DNA of 64,000 nucleotides from Nitrospira sp. (lineage in GTDB: Bacteria > Nitrospirota > Nitrospiria > Nitrospirales > Nitrospiraceae): contig BQWY01000001.1 in NCBI GenBank assembly GCA_036984305.1, forward strand, positions 1,943,501 through 2,007,500, written 5' to 3'. The position numbers and the translations under genes were made by a program. Below, piece after piece: positions 1-8,633 of the stretch. The notes under the pieces are model-generated. The model ran no database searches. It was not told where the DNA came from and saw only the letters and a program-made list of their open reading frames with translations. Each line of letters opens with the position of its first letter. The stretch's first letter is position 1.

Positions 1-24
1 ATCTCGGTATGAACGATCACAATC

Positions 25-290
25 AGCAGCGTGTCTATGCACTGATAGTCCACACTGGCGAGAAGTATCTGGTTGAGTGCATTCAGAGTGTTCTGGTGCA
101 GAATTGCAGCAACTAGGAGTAGTGCATCCTTAACAATGGAGCAGGAAAGCAGCCGGGTAATCGCGGAGGCGTATGCACAGCGAGACCATCGCATCCGCGT
201 ACTCGACACACCACAGTTCTGCAGTAAGGTGACGAACCCAACGTGCGGGTTCCGTGAGACACCGGTCGGCGCAGTTGCACCGCGCCCTTG
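25..290 (+). pseudogene. Decayed remnant of a GT2 glycosyltransferase N-terminus
   Basis: This stretch is recognisably a second copy of the 5' part of the intact GT2 gene that starts at 1677. The order of similar segments is the same (GEKYL-like, the Val-Leu-x-Gln-Asn region, then the IAEAYAQRD and IRVLDTPQF regions). Bases 149-223 match 1822-1896 with only three differences, but flanking parts are far more diverged and contain in-frame stops (for example near 113-120) and small indels. No open frame joins it into a working enzyme. I infer a tandem duplicate that has degenerated; the well-preserved central block could reflect later gene conversion. Confidence 0.8.
149..223 (+). repeat. Direct repeat, copy 1 (partner 1822-1896)
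   Basis: A 75-base block identical at 72 positions to bases 1822-1896, offset 1673 bases. It lies in the dead GT2 copy; the partner lies in the intact GT2 gene. Recombination between the two would delete the SGNH gene lying between them. Confidence 0.9.
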
Positions 291-303
291 CCGATCAAGT
301 GAC

Positions 304-1559
304 ATGCGACAGTTCAGGTCGGCCACCCTCAATGCGACCCTGTTCCTCGGAAGCATCGCCGCCTCGGTTGCTGCGACCGAGGTCGGGTTACGAGTGTACG
401 GCTATACACCTCCCCCGACGATCCAGCGGCCGTATTACGCTCCGCAGTTTTATTACAAGCCGGATCCCGTGAACGGCTATGATATTGTCGACAATTTTTC
501 CGGTGGCGTCTTCGAATTCCCTGAGTACATACGAGCCTACGGTACTGCGTTCACGGTCTCATCAAACAAACTGGGTTGTCGAGATCGTTCGTTCGAGCAT
601 AATGACGACTATGTCTTGTTGCTAGGAGATAGTTTTACTTGGGGTATGTTCCGCTTGAACACACGTGGGGGGCGACGCTCGAACAACTCATCGGCATCAG
701 AGTACTAAAGTGCGGCGTTGAGGGATATGGGTCGCGCCAGGAGCGGCACAAACTCGAGACTGTCGTAGCAAAGGCTGGGCAACCGCGCTTGGTGATCATT
801 GGGTACATGGTGGCGAATGATCTCCTGGATGACTATTTTTACCCGAACAGAACGGTAATCGACGGGTATATGGTCACCAGGATTACACTGGCGGATGAAA
901 TAGGTGGTGGTCGTCGGGTTCGTTCTGATGACGAGTTGCGCGCAGGGCTGAAAAGTTTCCGTGAACCGAAGCCTCCTGGTTTCGTCGGCCGTGCAAAAGA
1001 CCTCCTTGCGGCGCATTCGGTCATCTACGATCGTTTACGAAACTGGACGCCTTTCCGACATCTCGCATTCCGGCTGGGCATGGCAGACCCACCGCGCGCA
1101 ATAGGTGGCGACGCAGCGTTTTATCCAGCCGAGATGTTTCCTTGGTTAGAAGGAGCCTGGGGAGAGCATCTCACAAATCTGCGCCAGTTGAAATTGGCGG
1201 TGGAAGCGGTCGGAGCTGCGCTGGTGATAGTCATCATTCCTACGGATGAGCAGATTTACAGATTCTCTCGATATGAAGGCGATAGAATCCGGTTGGAGTA
1301 CCCGAATAGACGACTCGCCGAGTTCTTTCGAAAAGAAGGCATCGCATTCCTCGACTTGATTCCAGAGTTTCGGCGACATGCGCGTCACGACCCAAGGCCG
1401 ATGTTGGACGCACGGCACGATCTGTATTGGCCTTATGACGGGCATTTGAATGTAAAAGGTAATCGCCTGGCGGGACTCGTGGTCGCACACTTCGTATTGG
1501 AACACGATTTTGTCAGTCCGAATCAGCAGTTAAAAGAGTTCGACGTGACCGAGCAGTGA
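304..1559 (+). pseudogene. SGNH/GDSL-like hydrolase gene, frameshifted
   Basis: The reading frame from the ATG at 304 begins with a hydrophobic N-terminal segment (residues about 8-24, signal anchor) and reaches the SGNH block I-like motif GDSFTWG. At 641-644 a run of four G shifts the frame. The continuation in the next frame (YVPLEHTWGATLEQ, then VIGYMVANDLLDD, then a C-terminal D-G-H-L-N block V-type motif near 1438-1450) completes a typical membrane-anchored SGNH protein of about 418 residues. One extra G would restore a single frame. SGNH proteins in polysaccharide loci are commonly acyl-esterases or acyltransferases acting on the glycan. Whether the shift is real, phase-variable or a sequencing error cannot be decided from the sequence. 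Confidence 0.7.
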
Positions 1560-1676
1560 CCAGTCGGCCGTCACATATCATCGTAGGGTATACCGTTTGC
1601 CATGCCGAGAACGCCTCTACGCTAGCTGAACCAGGCTTAAAGCCATAAGCATTCACGCTCGAGCACCTTCAGTCTC

Positions 1677-2732
1677 ATGCGCTCCTTGGACCAACCACTG
1701 GTTTACGTGTTGACACCCGTCTACAACGGCGAAAAGTATCTGTCTGAATGCATCGCAAGCGTGCTGGCACAGAATTACGCCAACTGGGAGTATTGCATCC
1801 TCAACAACCATAGCACGGACAGCAGCCGCGTAATCGCGGAGGCGTATGCACAGCGAGACCGTCGCATCCGCGTGCTCGACACACCACAGTTCTGCAACCA
1901 CCTGACTAGCCAAAACTTCGGCTTACGTCAGATGCCCGCCGACGCACAATATTGCAAAATTGTCCATGCCGACGATTGGCTCTTCGCCGACTGTCTCACG
2001 CAAATGGTCGGCCTCGCCGAGGCACATCCGACCGTCGCGATCGTGGGCGCGTATGGGTTGCGAAATGATCATGTGTCATGGGACGGACTGCCCTATGGAC
2101 GTTCGGCGATTCCCGGCCGAGACATCTGTAGGAATACCCTGTTCGGTGGGACATATGTCTTTGGATCTCCCACGTCGCTGCTGTTTCGTGCAGAGCCAGT
2201 AAGGCAGCGACCGGCATTCTTCAATGAAAGCAATCCGCATGCCGATGTGGAAGTGTGTTTTGACATTCTAAGAAGCGGGGATTTCGGTTTTGTGCACCAG
2301 GTGCTCACGTTTACGCGTGACCATAGCGAGTCCGGGACCCATTATACCCGGCGCATCGGCAGCGATTACCTGGGTATGTTCGAGATCTTGTTGAAATATG
2401 GACGGGCATTTTTGACCGAGTCAGAATACGACGGACGTCTCAAGGATAACTGGAACCAGTATTACGCGTTCCTTGGTGCCACGGTTGCCTCCGGTAGTTT
2501 CGATAAGAGCTTTAGGCATTTTCATCGTCGTGGCTTGAATAGATTGGGTTGCTCACTCAATCCGGCGAGGCTTGCAACGGCCGTCTTGCTCCAGGTGATT
2601 GACCTCGTCCTCAATCCACTCACGACTTCAAAAAGGATCACAAGAAGGCTCACTCGTTTGTTAGGGAATACCTCCATCCGAGCCGGGAACCGATGGCGGT
2701 TTACCTCTGGCTTGCGTGCCTGGCTACTGTGA
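1677..2732 (+). CDS. Family 2 glycosyltransferase
   Basis: The 351-residue product starts with the GT-A nucleotide-binding strand (VYVLTPVYNGEKYL, residues 9-22), followed by the usual S-V-L-A-Q-N-Y segment and a nucleotide-sugar loop reading NNHSTDSS in place of the more common DDGSTDGS. A metal-binding ADDW motif follows near residue 100. The C-terminal third is basic and has weakly hydrophobic stretches but no clear membrane segment. It would transfer a sugar from a nucleotide donor during exopolysaccharide repeat-unit assembly at the cytoplasmic face. The acceptor cannot be predicted. A broken copy of its 5' end sits about 1.7 kb upstream. Confidence 0.88.
   Translation: MRSLDQPLVYVLTPVYNGEKYLSECIASVLAQNYANWEYCILNNHSTDSSRVIAEAYAQRDRRIRVLDTPQFCNHLTSQNFGLRQMPADAQYCKIVHADDWLFADCLTQMVGLAEAHPTVAIVGAYGLRNDHVSWDGLPYGRSAIPGRDICRNTLFGGTYVFGSPTSLLFRAEPVRQRPAFFNESNPHADVEVCFDILRSGDFGFVHQVLTFTRDHSESGTHYTRRIGSDYLGMFEILLKYGRAFLTESEYDGRLKDNWNQYYAFLGATVASGSFDKSFRHFHRRGLNRLGCSLNPARLATAVLLQVIDLVLNPLTTSKRITRRLTRLLGNTSIRAGNRWRFTSGLRAWLL
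1822..1896 (+). repeat. Direct repeat, copy 2 (partner 149-223)
   Basis: Lies inside the intact GT2 gene; 72 of 75 bases match the copy in the dead GT2 fragment. Confidence 0.9.
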
Positions 2733-2904
2733 TCCTCATCGCCCTGCTGTCACCTTGGCATGGGCGCATAGACTTCCGACTGCACTCGGAGACTCATTGA
2801 TGGTGCAAATCTTCCGTGTGCCGGTTCTGCAGTCCCACGAATGAATCGAGCGCTGTCTCCCAACGAGCGCTTTGTACAACGATCAATCTATCCCGAGGCA
2901 GCTT

Positions 2905-3858
2905 ATGGAAACTCATCAGACTCTGGATGTGAAGGACTCCGGGACGCTGCACGATTACCTAGCGGACAGACTCCGAGGAACGTGGCCTCATTCCATTGGG
3001 AGTGCGGTATGGCGCATCAGGCAGCGCGTGATGCGCCGGGTCGATGGAGAGCGCATTTTATTAGAACGATATGCTCGCGTACATGGGAAACCGTTCGACC
3101 CCCAGTGTCCGCACACCTTTACTGACAAGCTGTTTTGCAGAATGATTGCATTAAATCGAAGGAGAAACCAGCTTTATACCCAACTGTCCGATAAGTATTC
3201 GGCGCGGACATATGTGGAAAAGAAGATCGGTGCCAGGCATTTAGTGAAGCTGCTGTGGCATGGTACGGATCCATTGGGTATCCCGTTCGCTGCATTGCAG
3301 CCGGGGTATGTCATTAAAACGAATCACGGCAGTGCGCAAATCATCGTCGTGAAGGGAGCCGTCGATCGAGAGGACGTAGTCCGTAAACTATCACTGTGGT
3401 TGAAGACCAACTATTATTGGGCTTGTCGGGAATATCAGTACTATCACATCACACCTCGCGTGATGGTTGAGGAGTACTTGCAAAACCCGGATGGCAGCGG
3501 TCCCCTTGATTATCGGATCTGGTGTTTCAATGGCATACCAGAAGTGATTCAGGTGGATAATCGTGCACATGACATCAATCCTTTCTTTGATATCGCATGG
3601 AAGCAGCTGGACCTGTATTATCGAGAGGGTATGCCTAGGCCTGCCATACCAAAGCCCGCAAACCTTGATCAAATGTTGGTCATAGCAACGCAGCTTGCGA
3701 GTGGGTTGGATTTTGTCCGAGTCGATTTATACAACATCGCTGGCCACATATATTTTGGTGAATTCACGCTGACACCTACCGCCGGAGAGTTAAGATTGAA
3801 ACCAGCCAGTTGGGACGCGGAGCTAGGAGAGAAATGGAAGATGTCCAGACTAACCTGA
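2905..3858 (+). CDS. TupA-like ATP-grasp polysaccharide protein
   Basis: The product has the layout of the TupA-type ATP-grasp family found in teichuronopeptide and capsule loci: an early FTDKLFCRM segment, then YVEKKIGA, VIKTNHGSAQIIVV, then DYRIWCFNGIPEVIQVD and a C-terminal RVDLYN/GEFTLTP block, which matches the acidic metal-binding end of ATP-grasp enzymes. The family is thought to ligate an amino acid or similar acid to a sugar carboxyl or amine using ATP. I prefer the ATG at 2905, with GAGG six bases upstream, giving 317 residues; an upstream in-frame TTG at 2872 is possible. It lies between glycosyltransferase-type genes, so it probably decorates the same glycan. Confidence 0.8.
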   Translation: METHQTLDVKDSGTLHDYLADRLRGTWPHSIGSAVWRIRQRVMRRVDGERILLERYARVHGKPFDPQCPHTFTDKLFCRMIALNRRRNQLYTQLSDKYSARTYVEKKIGARHLVKLLWHGTDPLGIPFAALQPGYVIKTNHGSAQIIVVKGAVDREDVVRKLSLWLKTNYYWACREYQYYHITPRVMVEEYLQNPDGSGPLDYRIWCFNGIPEVIQVDNRAHDINPFFDIAWKQLDLYYREGMPRPAIPKPANLDQMLVIATQLASGLDFVRVDLYNIAGHIYFGEFTLTPTAGELRLKPASWDAELGEKWKMSRLT

Positions 3859-3976
3859 GGCTCCCAAACTTTATGGTTTATGCCGATTTGGTGCTTACCG
3901 TTTCAGCACATTAGTAACAGCCATCCCGCTTCACCGAATAAACACACCTGCTCACCACGAATCACGCAGCTAGTCC

Positions 3977-5575
3977 ATGCAACTTAATGCTCTAGCAAAT
4001 AACCTGTTACCCAAACTTGCATGGGTGGCTGAAGTAGATCGACGGAGCACTTGCGTAACCCTTCAGCACGGCACTCACGTAGAAGTCCGGGCGCGATTTT
4101 TCATCGAGGGAGTTTGGAACGGCGCTTTCCGGAACGGCGCTTTCGGCGAAACGGACTGCGTATTCGGCACCGGCGGCATCATCGGAGACGAGTCAATTCG
4201 GTTCGTAGCAAGTGCATCCACCACAGACTATTTGTATTATGAGGACAGCGGAGCAAAGGTAACGGTATCCAATTCCTTGCCACTGCTCCTCGCATGCATC
4301 CGGGACTTTCTTGATCCTCAGTGCCGTGAATATCCACAAATCTGCGGTTCAATACTGGAAGGAGTAAATGATTATCGTCGCGACATTCCTACGCGATCCG
4401 GAACAGTGCGACGCCTGATGTATCGTAACCTGGATGTCTCTAGAGACAAACTCGTCGAATCGGATAAACGAATGCCGCCTCGGTTCCTCTGCTTTGAGGA
4501 CTATCGGAACTACCTGCAATATAACTATGCGCTCATAGCCGCCAATGCGCGCGATAGTGATCGATCTCAAGGACTGGAGATCCTGTCCACTCAATCCAAA
4601 GGCTACGACTCTACTGCAGTGAACGTCCTTGCTAGTCCGTACGGGATAGACAAGGTCTTTACCGTATCTAAGGCAAAGAGCATTTGTCACTTAGCTCACA
4701 ATGATGCGGGACACTTGCCTGATGATGACGGTGGAGAGATATGTGAGTTGCTCGGTCTCAATTGCATTCGCATCAACAGACGTGCATTTGCCGAAAGCTT
4801 CGATGAAGAATATCTTTACTACTGCGCGCTACATCACAACCAGGATGCGAATCTTCAGGAAATAGGAAGGAATATTTCGAATGTGGGCGTACTGTTGACC
4901 GGGACACTGGGGGAAATCTGGTACACGACCAAGTGCCTGGGCGAGCGAGCCTATTTGGATTCCAGCCTAAAGCGATGGGATGTAGGAGGCCATGGAATGG
5001 CGGAATTCCGTCTGGTAGTCGGTTTCATCCATCTACCCTTGCCATATATAGGAGCCAGGCGCAAGCAGGATATTGTGGCAATTACGGAGTCACAGCAGAT
5101 GGATCCGTGGCGGTTGGGAAACAGCTATGATCGCCCGATTCCGAGGCGGATTGCCGAAGAGGCCGGTATTCCGAGGGAAGCGTTCGGTCAGTCCAAAATG
5201 GGGTCCGTGGTGATCTTCTCTCGGCCGTCGATTCCCTATGGAAAGGCATTCAGGCTGGAATTCTTCAAATACCTGGCAGACGAGAAGGTTATGGCGAGGT
5301 TCAAGTCCATGCTGTGGCCAGTTGTTCGCTGGTTGAACTCTATTCAGTTGTTAAAAGCCAAGCGACGGTGGATTCTGGTTTACTACATTGAGCGTGTGAT
5401 TTCGAGGCTGACAGGGCGGGAGTTCCATTTCCCGCTAATCTGGTCTCACCTCGAGGGTGCACTGTTTTGCTATTGCGTGAACCGCACTGCGGTGTCTTAC
5501 CTCTCACATCTCTGTCAAGGGCAACCAGCTATTTCTGACCGCATCTCACGTACATATTCGAAAAGGAGCGGATGA
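3977..5575 (+). CDS. Asparagine-synthetase-like PP-loop protein
   Basis: The 532-residue product is weakly but recognisably organised like a class B asparagine synthetase. The first 120 residues resemble the glutaminase half (STTDYLYYEDSGAKVTVSNS resembles the YY/A-S-E segment) but there is no N-terminal Met-Cys nucleophile. Around residue 200 there is a PP-loop-like LSTQSKGYDSTAV, where the canonical S-G-G-x-D-S is S-K-G-Y-D-S. So it may bind ATP but use ammonia, or act on an unusual substrate. Proteins of this kind in surface-glycan loci are usually unassigned amide-forming enzymes. A second, canonical asparagine synthetase lies 3 kb downstream. Function is not known. Confidence 0.55.
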   Translation: MQLNALANNLLPKLAWVAEVDRRSTCVTLQHGTHVEVRARFFIEGVWNGAFRNGAFGETDCVFGTGGIIGDESIRFVASASTTDYLYYEDSGAKVTVSNSLPLLLACIRDFLDPQCREYPQICGSILEGVNDYRRDIPTRSGTVRRLMYRNLDVSRDKLVESDKRMPPRFLCFEDYRNYLQYNYALIAANARDSDRSQGLEILSTQSKGYDSTAVNVLASPYGIDKVFTVSKAKSICHLAHNDAGHLPDDDGGEICELLGLNCIRINRRAFAESFDEEYLYYCALHHNQDANLQEIGRNISNVGVLLTGTLGEIWYTTKCLGERAYLDSSLKRWDVGGHGMAEFRLVVGFIHLPLPYIGARRKQDIVAITESQQMDPWRLGNSYDRPIPRRIAEEAGIPREAFGQSKMGSVVIFSRPSIPYGKAFRLEFFKYLADEKVMARFKSMLWPVVRWLNSIQLLKAKRRWILVYYIERVISRLTGREFHFPLIWSHLEGALFCYCVNRTAVSYLSHLCQGQPAISDRISRTYSKRSG

Positions 5576-5714
5576 TCGACATCCTGGCAAATCCCTTTCG
5601 CTTTATGCTGTCATCTCGCATTGAACCACCTCAATCTTGGCGGCTTCGGTCGCCCCCAGAAATACGTTTCCAACATTGCTGTCATTGGCCGGCAAGGGGC
5701 AATCCTGAACGACA

Positions 5715-6893
5715 ATGATTCTTGTCTGTGAAATAATGTTTCACCGTCTGGCTCACGTGCCGTTCAACGCTGGATTGCTGGCGACGATACGAACTGCCTT
5801 TCCGAGGGAGGCTCTCTCTTTTGGTGGAAGTGCACTATATATAGAAGCTCTGAAACAACAGGTGGGCCAGCCGTTAGCTAGTTCAATTGTCTGGCGTGAG
5901 ATTGCCCCGATACCTCCTGGACCAAGCTATAGTGAGCGATTCTTCCGTGAACTGGCTCTCATTCGGCGTCTGTTTGAAATCCTGACTCATAGCTCGCCTT
6001 CTCGTTTGCTTCTCACGTCAGCCTTTCCTTCGACCGTCCTCGCGTTGAAGATTGCGCGATTTGTTGGGCCTAAGAAGCTGCAAGCGCAGGTCGTACTTCA
6101 TGGAATCAGTGGAGTGGTCGGCAAGCGCTACCGTCATCCGCTCCGTCGGTTTCAGGATATGAAAACTGCTCTGACGTTTTTAGGCAATACGAATATCCAG
6201 TATATCGTTCTGGAGAAACCCATACGTGACACGGTTGTGAACCGCCTTCCATTCCTGTCTGGTAAGCTCGCAGTTCTTGAACATCCCATTCCTCTGAATG
6301 AAAATACATCCCAAATGCCGGAGTTTCATGTACCAATCCGATTCGGATTTCTTGGACTGGCGAATAGAGCAAAAGGCTTCCCAAGCTTCGTAAAAATTGC
6401 CAATGAGATCAATGCCAAGTATGGGTGTCGCGCTGAGTTCCACGCCATCGGTCATTTCCAGAAAGATGGGCCACAACTGAACAGCACAGATGTTCTTGCG
6501 ACTAAGCCGGTTGGCATGCAGATGAGCCGACTAGACTTTGTGCGTGGGATCATGCCACTTCACTATATCGTTCTGCCGCATGAGGCGTCGTCGTATGCCT
6601 TATCCGCCAGCGGCGTCCTGCTGGATGCTATTGCTTGTGAAAAACCCGTCATCGCCAGGAGAATACCGATATTCGAGGCAATGTTCGAAAAACATGGCGA
6701 TATCGGCTATCTGTTCGATAACGATGCGGAATTGAAACGCATTGTAGAGCGGATAGTAGAGAAGCCCGACAAACCACAATACCGGCAGCAGGTGCTGAAT
6801 CTTCGGTGTGTGCGGAAATCTAGGGACCCTGAAACGCTGGCAGCCGCCTATCGACAATTCTGCGAAGCAAGCGATAAAGCACGCAGCCAATAG
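5715..6893 (+). CDS. Glycosyltransferase, GT-B fold, divergent
   Basis: The 392-residue product has a GT-B-type second domain: a FGFLGLANRAKGF segment at about residue 215, a cofactor-loop region HEASSYALSASGVLLDAIA near 295, then the CEKPVIARRIPIF segment typical of GT4/GT1 nucleotide-sugar binding. The N-terminal domain is poorly conserved and contains a basic loop (GKRYRHPLRRFQD). No transmembrane segments are seen. It presumably adds one residue of the repeat unit. Donor and acceptor cannot be assigned. The start at 5715 is an ATG with only a weak upstream ribosome site. Confidence 0.68.
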   Translation: MILVCEIMFHRLAHVPFNAGLLATIRTAFPREALSFGGSALYIEALKQQVGQPLASSIVWREIAPIPPGPSYSERFFRELALIRRLFEILTHSSPSRLLLTSAFPSTVLALKIARFVGPKKLQAQVVLHGISGVVGKRYRHPLRRFQDMKTALTFLGNTNIQYIVLEKPIRDTVVNRLPFLSGKLAVLEHPIPLNENTSQMPEFHVPIRFGFLGLANRAKGFPSFVKIANEINAKYGCRAEFHAIGHFQKDGPQLNSTDVLATKPVGMQMSRLDFVRGIMPLHYIVLPHEASSYALSASGVLLDAIACEKPVIARRIPIFEAMFEKHGDIGYLFDNDAELKRIVERIVEKPDKPQYRQQVLNLRCVRKSRDPETLAAAYRQFCEASDKARSQ

Positions 6894-6976
6894 CCTCATC
6901 GAGACCTCGCACACCATCGCGGTTTCTCCCTAGCGCAACGCACTGCCACTAAGGCCTCAATAACAATTGTGTACGC

Positions 6977-8398
6977 ATGAACATGAACACTAAATCAGTG
7001 GTCATGATTGCCTACTATTTTCCGCCGGATGGAAGTGCTGCTGCCTATCGGCCGTTGCGGTTCCTCAAAGGATTGGCAAGGGAGGGATGGCGTGCGACAG
7101 TCATATGCTGCGAACCCTATCGTTTCGAACGATATGATCCGCAGCTGCTCGGTCAAGTGCCTGCGGCTACTCAGATTGTGAGGGTAAAGGATCGAGATCC
7201 GTGGCGTGCGATTCAAGTATGGCGCGGCGCGCGAATGGAGAACAAACTAGCAGGCTCACCTGCCGAGAGAGCACGACAGATTGTGGCCGGACATCATGCG
7301 CCGTGGCGCTCGAAACTGCGTGAAGCCGTCAGGACGGCAGAGGCGTGGCTGTACCGTCCTGACTTTGCGATGCCCTGGATACGACCTGTAGTCGCAGAGG
7401 TACAGAAAGCCTGCCGCAGAAACAGGCCGAATGTCATATGGGCCACGATCGGGCCACTCTCGTCAGGCTTGGCCGCCTACCGGGCGTCTAGGGTCACAGG
7501 AGTTCCGTATGTCCTCGATTTTCGAGATCCCTGGGGATTGGAATATTATGCGGAAGAGGTCAGACGTCCAAACTGGGCAAAGCAAGCCGATCACCGAATG
7601 ATGTGCCGCATGTTCGAGCGGGCACAGGCAATTGTGTTCATGTTTGATTCTATCGCCGAGTGTTATGTCCGCGCTTTCCCCGGCTCCGTGGACAGAAATA
7701 AGACTCACATCATCCCAAATGGGTTCGAAGGACGGGTAGAAAGGTTTGTTCATGTACCGGGTACCCGCTGTAAGGTCCTATATGCCGGCACATTGCACAC
7801 CTACCGCTACGATACTCTGCTGGAGGGTCTCGTACGACTCAAGGGCAAAGACCCTCAGCGTGCCAGCCGACTACAACTGCTGTTTGTCGGTGAAGGTCTA
7901 CGGGAATTGCAGGAGAGGGTTGCAGACCTCGGCATCAAGGATCTCGTTGAGACAGCGCCGCCCACCTCACAGGCAGAAGTCCGCCGGCTCCAGGAAGGAG
8001 CCCATGCGCTGCTCGTATTAGGCAGGACTCCAGGCCGAAAGGGCCACGAACTGGTCGCCGGCGCGAAACTGTTCGGTTATTTGCAAGCCGGCCGGCCAAT
8101 CATTGGAATCGTGCCGGGTGACGAAACGCGCCGGATACTCGGCCAAGTTGGGAACGCAATGATTGCGGATGCCGATTCTCCGGATGAAATCGTGGCCGCA
8201 TTTGTGAGAGTCATCGATGCATGGTCGAACCGGGTACTCGAGAGTCTCGTTCCAAATCGGGCAGCCTGTGAAGCCTACTCAGCAGCCCGACAAACTGCGG
8301 CACTGGTTCGCGTGCTTGAAGGTCAGCCTCCGGTGCAAGCTGTCATTCCAGGGATCAAAGATGTCCCCTTCGGATTACAGGTGAACTATCACGCTTGA
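6977..8398 (+). CDS. Family 4 glycosyltransferase
   Basis: The 473-residue product begins with the GT4 N-terminal signature VVMIAYYFPPDGSAAAYR and a LRFLKGLAREGW segment. The C-terminal Rossmann half has VLYAGTLHTYRYDTLLEGL and a donor-binding GAKLFGYLQAGRPIIGI stretch. It matches the group of GT4 proteins with an N-terminal GT4-like acceptor domain found in exopolysaccharide loci. It is probably cytoplasmic or peripheral to the inner membrane. A second ATG two codons in (6983) is equally usable. Confidence 0.85.
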   Translation: MNMNTKSVVMIAYYFPPDGSAAAYRPLRFLKGLAREGWRATVICCEPYRFERYDPQLLGQVPAATQIVRVKDRDPWRAIQVWRGARMENKLAGSPAERARQIVAGHHAPWRSKLREAVRTAEAWLYRPDFAMPWIRPVVAEVQKACRRNRPNVIWATIGPLSSGLAAYRASRVTGVPYVLDFRDPWGLEYYAEEVRRPNWAKQADHRMMCRMFERAQAIVFMFDSIAECYVRAFPGSVDRNKTHIIPNGFEGRVERFVHVPGTRCKVLYAGTLHTYRYDTLLEGLVRLKGKDPQRASRLQLLFVGEGLRELQERVADLGIKDLVETAPPTSQAEVRRLQEGAHALLVLGRTPGRKGHELVAGAKLFGYLQAGRPIIGIVPGDETRRILGQVGNAMIADADSPDEIVAAFVRVIDAWSNRVLESLVPNRAACEAYSAARQTAALVRVLEGQPPVQAVIPGIKDVPFGLQVNYHA

Positions 8399-8633
8399 CT
8401 TGTGATTCGGAGTTGAATGACATCTCGGAGAGCGGCCTGTAGCGAGCGCGTCCCTTCAAGAGTTGCGCAATCTAATCCTCCCTCCATCAAGCCGCCTGAA
8501 CATTGAGGCCGGGCTCGGTCACGCCGACGGCTGAGGCGGGTGTGTTACCTCGCTTGATTCAAGGCACCAACGTTTGATTTTCAATTCGGTGGGGGTTCGG
8601 TCGGTCCTCACGTCGCCAGCCGAAAGGTCGAAC

